A program made the position numbers and the translations under genes. 64,000 nucleotides of DNA. Origin: JAVBLP01 sp052034625. Lineage in GTDB: Bacteria; Elusimicrobiota; Endomicrobiia; Endomicrobiales; Endomicrobiaceae. This document shows positions 58,266 through 64,000 of this stretch, one piece after another. The stretch is from contig JBPOII010000007.1 of the NCBI GenBank assembly GCA_052034625.1, positions 26,390-90,389 of the forward strand. The letters are read 5' to 3'. A model generated the notes under the pieces. The model saw only the letters and a program-made list of their open reading frames with translations, searched no databases and was not told where the DNA came from. Within the stretch, counting starts at the first letter, position 1. The number at the start of each line of letters is the position of its first letter.

Positions 58266-60071
58266 GTGGCATCAAAGGACAAAGAAAAAAATACTAATAA
58301 TCTGAAAGGTGTTGTAGAAGATCTGCAGAAACGCGCAAGCAGGTATGAGATCGCCGAACAGAAAATGCGCAATATACGCAGTAAACTTGATATGCAGATT
58401 GAATACTTTACGCGTATACATCAGTATGCACAACGCGCTTTCGGTATTTCAGATTTTAAAGAACTTTATCCGATAATTTCAGAAGGGGTAGTCGATATAT
58501 TTCAGATGGAGATCGGGGCTATTTTCTCTCTAAATGTTGCCGGTGATGAACTTAATCTTCTAGGCTCTTGCAACTTGGAAACGGGGAAAAAATCATTTGG
58601 TTTTTCAAAAGAGTGGCTCGCACGTGAGGAACTCTGGAATTTTAAAAAACAAGCGGCATTGTCAGAATCTCCTATAGAGCAAGGTTCTCCGTGGGTTGAA
58701 TTAGAACTTGAACATGCTGTCTATATGCCGCTGTTTAATAATCGTAAACATATAGAAGCTGTTATTCTCGGCGGAATTACTAAGGAAAATAAAGACTTTT
58801 ATGATTTTGATCCGAGGGAGATCATTTCATCTTTTATGGTCTTTTGCCAGCAGATGAACGGTATTTACAATAATCATATCGCAATAAAAGCAGCCAATGA
58901 AGCCGATAAAGCCAAAAGCCAGTTTCTTGCTAACCTTAGCCATGAAATATACTCTCCTATGAATGCTATAATCGGAATGGTTCAAATAGGTATGCGCCAA
59001 GATGATGCAAAAGAATTAAAAAAATGCCTGAATCAAATAGATATTTCTTCACGCCATTTACTTGGATTAATAAATAATGTTCTTGATATTTCAAAAATTG
59101 AGGAAGGAAAGCTTGAACTTGTTAGCGAACCTTTTGATCTTACAGACCTTGCGGAAAATGCTATAAGCAGCGTTAAACAGAGTTCTTTGGATAAAAAACA
59201 GATGCTTACGACGGATTATTATAATGTTAAGAGCTATCATTTTTCAGGTGATTTGATGCGTTTGACACAGGTTTTGATAAATCTTCTTTCAAATGCGGTA
59301 AAATTTACTCCTGAAGAAGGACGTATCAGACTTCTTATTGAAGAACTTTCGCGTGATGACAGCAAAGCTCTTCTTAAGTTTACGGTGTCTGACAGCGGTA
59401 TAGGCATAAAAGATCAGTTTATGAAAAAGATATTTAAGCCTTTTGAACAGGCTGACGGCAGTGCCTCAAAAAAATACGGCGGAACGGGGCTAGGTCTTGC
59501 GATAAGCCAGAGGATATTAGAGCTTATGGGAACTAAAATAGAGGTTCAAAGCCGTGAAAATGAAGGATCGTCATTTTATTTTTCAGTATGGTTTGATTTA
59601 GCAAAAGGGAATGAAAAATTATCTGATGAACAAGAGAAAGATGCCGATAAAGAAACAGCTTTTGCAGATTTTGCCGGAAAAAGAGTTCTTGTAGTTGACG
59701 ATATAGATGTCAACAGAGATATTATATGCTCTCTTCTTTCTATAACTAATATTGATTGTGACTTTGCCGTAGATGGTCATGAAGCTTTTGAAAAATTCAC
59801 TTCGGCTCTCCCCGGATATTATGACCTTATGCTTATGGATGTGCAGATGCCTGTTATGGACGGTTATGAAGCTACACGTGCTATCAGAAAATCAGGAAAA
59901 GAAGATGCTGAAACGATACCGATAATAGCGATGACGGCAAATGTTTTTAAGGAAGATGTACAGAATGTTTTAGACAGCGGAATGAATGGGCATATTGCAA
60001 AACCAGTAGAATATAAAAACCTTATTGATGTCATAAAGTCGGCTTTTGAAAAAAAGAAAAAAAACAAGTAA
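58266..60071 (+). CDS. GAF-containing hybrid histidine kinase with receiver domain
   Basis: This 601-aa protein starts at GTG 58266 with GGAGA upstream. It has an N-terminal coiled coil, a GAF-like domain (~45-205), a HisKA H-box SHEIYSPMNAIIG (H226), and a HATPase domain (INLLSNAVKFTP, VSDSGIGIKD, GGTGLGLAISQRI). A C-terminal receiver (RVLVVDDIDVNRD, phosphoacceptor D525 in LMLMDVQMPVMDGYEA) follows. No membrane segments are present, so it is cytosolic, like its presumed FIST sensors. The H-box has IYSP where most have M/LRTP. No DNA-binding regulator is adjacent. Confidence 0.92.
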   Translation: MASKDKEKNTNNLKGVVEDLQKRASRYEIAEQKMRNIRSKLDMQIEYFTRIHQYAQRAFGISDFKELYPIISEGVVDIFQMEIGAIFSLNVAGDELNLLGSCNLETGKKSFGFSKEWLAREELWNFKKQAALSESPIEQGSPWVELELEHAVYMPLFNNRKHIEAVILGGITKENKDFYDFDPREIISSFMVFCQQMNGIYNNHIAIKAANEADKAKSQFLANLSHEIYSPMNAIIGMVQIGMRQDDAKELKKCLNQIDISSRHLLGLINNVLDISKIEEGKLELVSEPFDLTDLAENAISSVKQSSLDKKQMLTTDYYNVKSYHFSGDLMRLTQVLINLLSNAVKFTPEEGRIRLLIEELSRDDSKALLKFTVSDSGIGIKDQFMKKIFKPFEQADGSASKKYGGTGLGLAISQRILELMGTKIEVQSRENEGSSFYFSVWFDLAKGNEKLSDEQEKDADKETAFADFAGKRVLVVDDIDVNRDIICSLLSITNIDCDFAVDGHEAFEKFTSALPGYYDLMLMDVQMPVMDGYEATRAIRKSGKEDAETIPIIAMTANVFKEDVQNVLDSGMNGHIAKPVEYKNLIDVIKSAFEKKKKNK

Positions 60072-60091
60072 AAAACTTCTCTTAAGATTTT

Positions 60092-61015
60092 TTAATTATA
60101 AAAAAACAGTTTAACAGTTTCTTCTATGTCTTTATGTGTCATAATATGTGCTGCAGTTTTTATTTGCTCAATTATGCTTATGTCATCCATGGGCAATCCT
60201 TTGTCGAAAGAGCAATCAACCCTTTTGTAAATATCCTTTGTATCTATAAGCATTTTTATCTGATCAGCTATTGCAAGCGCCTGAATATCCATCATATAGG
60301 TAATTGCAAAGACAGGATTTGTAAGATTTGTTTTTCTTATTTTTATACCAGGACTTTGTATTGAACCTGTGCCAAGAGAAAGGATTTTTAGCGGCAGCAG
60401 TTTTTCATTCATCTTTTTTGCTTCTATCAGTCCGCATATTGTAGGATTATTTGCCCAAAGGCCGCCGTCCCAAAAGATCTCATTTTTGATCTTTTTCTGT
60501 TTAAGATAATAAGGTGCAGCTGAAGTAGCAAGAGCGACATCTTTTATATAAAGATCTTTGTCTTCATCATAAATACCTTTGACCGGGTAATAAATTTTGT
60601 GCGGCGTTTTGAATACTTTAGCTTTTTTGGAAGTTACATTGCTGGCTGTTATAACAACATTTGTTTTAAGGTCTGACATTTTTTTTGTTTTAAAGAGTTT
60701 AGCAAGTTCTTTTACAAGCACTTTACTATCGTATAAAACCATATCGTGAAACAGGTTCTTAGCTTTTTGCGAATAAGATTTACTGAATATAAGCGGTCCT
60801 TTGTTTTCATAAAGTGATACTAACTCTTTCATTTTAATGCCGCTTGCGGCCGCGAGTGTGATAAAACCTCCTGTACTTGTACCGCATATAAGGTCAAAAT
60901 ATTCATATAAAGGTTTTTGTAAACGACCTTCAATATTTGAAAGGAAAAGAGCAGGGATTAACCCTCGTATTCCGCCCCCGTCAACAGACAAAATTCTAAA
61001 TTCTTTTTTCTTCAA
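60092..61015 (-). CDS. Patatin-like phospholipase
   Basis: This 307-aa protein has an oxyanion loop DGGGIRGL near the N-terminus, the nucleophile elbow GTSTGG (Ser47) and catalytic Asp in FWDGGLWANNP (Asp183), the Ser-Asp dyad of patatins. There is no signal peptide or transmembrane helix. Related proteins include the CBASS effector CapV, but no cyclase lies nearby, so a lipid-housekeeping role is equally likely. It converges on the kinase gene. Confidence 0.9.
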   Translation of the reverse strand: MKKKEFRILSVDGGGIRGLIPALFLSNIEGRLQKPLYEYFDLICGTSTGGFITLAAASGIKMKELVSLYENKGPLIFSKSYSQKAKNLFHDMVLYDSKVLVKELAKLFKTKKMSDLKTNVVITASNVTSKKAKVFKTPHKIYYPVKGIYDEDKDLYIKDVALATSAAPYYLKQKKIKNEIFWDGGLWANNPTICGLIEAKKMNEKLLPLKILSLGTGSIQSPGIKIRKTNLTNPVFAITYMMDIQALAIADQIKMLIDTKDIYKRVDCSFDKGLPMDDISIIEQIKTAAHIMTHKDIEETVKLFFYN

Positions 61016-61122
61016 GTAAAATATCCTTAAAAGTAAATGATAAAAATCTGGATATATTATAATATTAATGCGTGAAAAATAACAGATACTTATAACTGCA
61101 AATCTAAAACAGAACCAGAACT

Positions 61123-61602
61123 ATGATAAAATTAAAAAGATATTTTGCTTTTATGCTTTCTGTCGTCTTGTGTTTTGATATTCTATTTTTTGCAGGATGT
61201 GCAAAGCATCCGGATTGCAATGTGCAGGTGATAAAACAGATGTCAAAGAAAAATATTTATCTGCCTGATGCAAGTGCAAATGAAATATCCTATTATCTGA
61301 AAAATTCTGATAGGTGGAAATTGATACCGAGAGATAAGAGTGGAAAGCCTGACCATTTTAATGCACATAAAGCTGCAAGGGCTGGACACACAGTATTAGC
61401 AGTCTACAATACAGGAAATGAAGAAAGCGGGCATGTAGCTATACTAAATGGTAAAAAGGATATGTTTTGGAGCAGCAAATATAATGCTTATGTGCCGTAT
61501 GCTTATGGCAGCGTCAAAGGCAGTAAGCCTAAAACCATTCCTCTTTCTTATCAATTCTCTTATGACAAAGAACCAATGGTAGATTATTATATTTATAAAT
61601 AA
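61123..61602 (+). CDS. Lipoprotein with CHAP/NlpC-like features
   Basis: This 159-aa protein has a lipoprotein signal ending FFAGC (Cys26). The mature part has LPDASANEISYYLKNSDRWKLIP, HKAARAGHTVLAVYNTGNEESGHVAIL and DMFWSSKYNAYVPYAYGSV. A Gly-His-Val-Ala-Ile-Leu strand after a Gly-His-Thr-Val strand resembles cysteine-peptidase-like (CHAP/NlpC) domains, but no clear catalytic Cys is visible. I do not recognise the family. It lies ahead of a phospholipase D-type lipoprotein gene. Confidence 0.6.
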   Translation: MIKLKRYFAFMLSVVLCFDILFFAGCAKHPDCNVQVIKQMSKKNIYLPDASANEISYYLKNSDRWKLIPRDKSGKPDHFNAHKAARAGHTVLAVYNTGNEESGHVAILNGKKDMFWSSKYNAYVPYAYGSVKGSKPKTIPLSYQFSYDKEPMVDYYIYK

Positions 61603-61637
61603 TACTTAAAAAGCTTCCTAATTCTTTCAAGTATTTA

Positions 61638-61653
61638 TATAATTATATTTATG
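61638..61653 (+). promoter_or_regulatory. TATAAT box abutting the phospholipase D gene start
   Basis: TATAAT (61638-61643) ends 7 nt before ATG 61651, with no Shine-Dalgarno site, again suggesting a leaderless mRNA. The -35 region (TTCCTA, 61615-61620) is weak. Confidence 0.4.
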
Positions 61654-63663
61654 AACGGAAAAATACTTCTAAAAATGGCATTTCTTTTTTTATTTTTTTT
61701 CACGTCATGCCAAACTATATCAAAGACACAGCTTGTTCTCTATGATATTGAAAAAGCTTCATTTATGCCAAATACAATATTTGAGCATAACGGGACAGTT
61801 TTCTTTGCATATAATGCCCATAATGAACAATTTTTTCTGAAGGCAAAGATCCCTAATGATCCTTCCGATAAAATAGGACGAGTAGAATTTAAAATAGAAA
61901 AAGGGATAAGTTTTGACTATAAGAATATTGTCTATTTACCTGATATTTCCGGTATATGGGATGAGACTATATTAGATTTTGCAGTAGAAAATGCACCTAC
62001 TATACCTATGACAGGTGTAATTTTGTCTGTCTTTACTAGGGACGGCGTTATTTTTAAAGATGAGAACTCAGCACTGAAATTCATAGATCTTAAATTTCTG
62101 CCTGAAAATATTGACATTGTTGGAAATATAAAACACGAAGAGTTTGTTAATGGTGTTTATAAAAAACTGAAGGAAACTCTTGAAAGAGAATATCCTGATA
62201 TAAGCAAATTTATAATCAATATGCATGATATTCCAAGAGTGCCTTTTATGTATCTTGACGTGGATAAAGGTCAGGCAGTTTTTTTGGTACTTCCGAATTT
62301 TTACAGGGTTAAGAAAGATATAGTGCCTTTTGGCTATTCGACAAAATTCCTATATTCGGCTTTAGTTAACAGCCATATAATACCTATAGTAAAGGCTCCA
62401 TTTACAACTGTTCACAGGCTTTTTAATCAAGCTTTTGTTTCTCTTGGAACTATCGTGCGTCCTACGATAAAAGATGTAAAAGGTGATATCCCTCCGGTAA
62501 ATGAAAATGATGAATATATGGATATAGCCGCATTCAACAGATTTTTGGATCGCAGAATTACGGACGAAGTATATAAAGCGAGAGTTAAGATACTTCTTGA
62601 CGGTGAGGAGTTCTTTTCGCATTTTCTTGTAAATGCATCAAAGGCCCAAAAAGATATTTTGATAAGGCTTTATGTCTTTGCAGTAGATCCATACACATTA
62701 GGTATTGCCGATATGCTTAAAATGAAATCAAATGAAGGAATAAAAGTAAAAGTTCTGCTTGATGAATTGAATACTGTTATAAATTGGGCAAGGACACCGG
62801 AAGTGATAGAGGATAAAAATTATAAAATGCCCTCAATAAAGAAGTATCTTAGGAAAAACAGTAAGATTAAAGTCAGAACGCATCCGAATACTTGGGTCAA
62901 TTTTGCTCACACTAAAGCTATAGTTATTGATGACGATATTGCATATACCGGCGGAATGAATTTTGCTGAGAGTTACAGATATTTCTGGCATGATATGATG
63001 GTATCGCTTGAAGGACCTATAGTATTGAAGCTTAAAGATAATTTTAAAAGGGCTTGGCATTTTGCCGGTGCAGGCGGTGATTTTGCCACGGCTTTATATT
63101 CAATTACCAAAAAAGAAAAAGAATATCTTGGCAGTACTGACGGAATGATAGATGTCAGACTTTTATATACTACTCCCAGTGCTTCGCAAATATACGATGC
63201 TCAGATTGCTGCGATAAAAAGATCAAAAAAGAGGATATATCTTCAAAATCCTTATTTTTCAGACCCTCAGATCGTAAATGAACTTATAAAAGCACGCGCA
63301 AGAGGGGTAGATGTAAGGGTCATTCTCCCTTCAAAAAACAATGTAGTTCTTATGTATAAAAATAATAAGATAAAAGCCAATATCCTTATAAAAAACGGCA
63401 TAAGGGTTTATATGTATAAAGGAATGACACATGTAAAAGCCGGGATATTTGACAACTGGGCTTCAATAGGATCGGCAAACTATGATCGATACAGTCTTTA
63501 CATAAATCAGGAAATGAATCTTGGTATATCCGATCCTGGTTTTGTAAAAGAGCTTGAAGAAAGGCTTTTTAATGAAGATTTTAAGAATTCAGAAGAGTTG
63601 ACTGAGCCATTTTCCATAGCTTTTACTACATATATTTCCAATGCTTTAAACCCAATGAAATAA
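61651..63663 (+). CDS. Phospholipase D/cardiolipin synthase-family lipoprotein
   Basis: This 670-aa protein has a lipoprotein-type signal (FFFTSC, Cys ~20) and an unusual ~290-residue N-terminal region of unknown fold. Two HKD motifs follow: HTKAIVIDDDIAYTGG (H420, K422, D427) and HVKAGIFDNWASIGSANYDRYS (H594, K596, D601). PLD enzymes transfer phosphatidyl groups or hydrolyse phosphodiesters, and cardiolipin synthesis is the closest known role. Lipidation would place it at the periplasmic face or outer membrane, unlike standard ClsA. Confidence 0.88.
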   Translation: MNGKILLKMAFLFLFFFTSCQTISKTQLVLYDIEKASFMPNTIFEHNGTVFFAYNAHNEQFFLKAKIPNDPSDKIGRVEFKIEKGISFDYKNIVYLPDISGIWDETILDFAVENAPTIPMTGVILSVFTRDGVIFKDENSALKFIDLKFLPENIDIVGNIKHEEFVNGVYKKLKETLEREYPDISKFIINMHDIPRVPFMYLDVDKGQAVFLVLPNFYRVKKDIVPFGYSTKFLYSALVNSHIIPIVKAPFTTVHRLFNQAFVSLGTIVRPTIKDVKGDIPPVNENDEYMDIAAFNRFLDRRITDEVYKARVKILLDGEEFFSHFLVNASKAQKDILIRLYVFAVDPYTLGIADMLKMKSNEGIKVKVLLDELNTVINWARTPEVIEDKNYKMPSIKKYLRKNSKIKVRTHPNTWVNFAHTKAIVIDDDIAYTGGMNFAESYRYFWHDMMVSLEGPIVLKLKDNFKRAWHFAGAGGDFATALYSITKKEKEYLGSTDGMIDVRLLYTTPSASQIYDAQIAAIKRSKKRIYLQNPYFSDPQIVNELIKARARGVDVRVILPSKNNVVLMYKNNKIKANILIKNGIRVYMYKGMTHVKAGIFDNWASIGSANYDRYSLYINQEMNLGISDPGFVKELEERLFNEDFKNSEELTEPFSIAFTTYISNALNPMK

Positions 63664-63857
63664 TAAAACTATTTAAAAATCAATATGTTTCTAATTTAAT
63701 CGATCCGGGGCTATCGTGATAAATAGGATACAAATCCAAGAATCAAAATATCAATAAAATCACAAAAATTTCACAAATATAATAGGTTTTTTTCATAAGT
63801 TCACAGTAGAATATAATTAGAAAAGGTAGTGGTATATAATATTTAACAGGTAGAATT
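63664..63857 (+). promoter_or_regulatory. Upstream region of the last gene with two TATAAT boxes
   Basis: TATAAT occurs at 63812-63817 and 63835-63840. The second lies 18 nt before the ATG at 63858. No clear -35 partner was found. The rest of this spacer shows nothing else. Confidence 0.4.
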
Positions 63858-64000
63858 ATGTTTAAGGAAAACACACTATCATTTAGAACTGCAAAGACAA
63901 AGCTTTCTTCTATTAAAAAGAAGGCCGCGGTTCTTTTTATATTTATGTGTATGTCGATAAACGGTTTTGTGCCAAGCACGGTTGAAATAAGCAGATACAG
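63858..64000 (+). CDS. Start of an exported protein, cut by window end
   Basis: ATG 63858 opens a frame that runs off the window: MFKENTLSFRTAK, a basic stretch (KLSSIKKK), then a hydrophobic core (AAVLFIFMCMSINGF) and VPSTVEISRY. This is a typical signal peptide for a secreted or outer-membrane protein. Only ~47 residues are visible, so the family cannot be named. A TATAAT and AACAGG lie upstream. Confidence 0.6.
   Translation, partial: MFKENTLSFRTAKTKLSSIKKKAAVLFIFMCMSINGFVPSTVEISRY

Overview
The window is AT-rich, gene-dense bacterial DNA. It has Gram-negative envelope genes (TolC, RND pump, OmpA-type lipoprotein, a likely outer-membrane barrel) and strictly anaerobic metabolism (two [FeFe]-hydrogenase sets with Rex, and an ORP-like Fe-S/NifX cluster). 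Most genes have Shine-Dalgarno sites and sit in tight operons with 4-bp ATGA overlaps. Together with the mix of housekeeping families, this best suits a host-associated or free-living anaerobe of the Elusimicrobiota (Endomicrobium/Elusimicrobium type). That assignment is an inference; no rRNA gene is present.

Layout. 1-7.4 kb: truncated Na+/solute symporter, inactive LytM-like exported protein, ComEC, SPFH protein, YeiH-type transporter, then thiL-tsaE-tsaB. 7.5-13.7 kb: one minus-strand operon tmk-holB-ricT-metG-tatD-radical SAM-3D/G5 protein. 14-25.6 kb: hydrogenase cluster 1 (split [2Fe-2S] protein, HydB, variant HydA, NuoE-like HydC, HydG), an acetyltransferase, then rex and hydrogenase cluster 2 (hydC-hydB-hydA). 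25.7-30.2 kb: ruvX, yacP-like, mltG, cysteine desulfurase, mnmA. 31-35.7 kb: 47-aa membrane protein, barrel protein, yajQ, flavin reductase-like, response regulator, rlmD. 35.7-39.9 kb: probable defence locus with two DUF262 genes flanked by gene debris. 40-46.4 kb: PC4/YdbC protein and a TetR-TolC-RND operon without an adaptor gene. 46.8-53.6 kb: exported Hsp20, two superinfection-immunity-like membrane proteins, a DUF486 protein and the ORP-like operon (DUF5320, DUF134, two NifX-like, two ferredoxin-MinD ATPases, MBL, Mrp). 53.8-64 kb: OmpA lipoprotein, tRNA-Arg and tRNA-His, SseB-like protein, two tandem FIST proteins with a hybrid histidine kinase, a patatin, a lipoprotein, a phospholipase D-type lipoprotein and the start of another exported protein.

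How the parts fit. The two hydrogenase sets match the trimeric NADH/ferredoxin-linked type used to dispose of reductant as H2. Rex, encoded directly upstream of set 2, would couple expression to NADH/NAD+. HydG supplies CO/CN ligands for the H-cluster. Cysteine desulfurase and MnmA form a tRNA thiolation pair, and TsaE/TsaB belong to t6A synthesis.

The most unusual signals are non-coding. A ~270-nt multi-hairpin element occurs twice (26225-26495 and 30673-30940) with compensatory base changes in its stems. Intergenic regions are also loaded with several families of short palindromic repeats. Other points of interest are a Cys-to-Ser change at an H-cluster ligand position in hydrogenase 1, palindromic operators on the ORP-like promoter, a possible RNA thermometer ahead of the exported Hsp20, and several apparently leaderless start codons.
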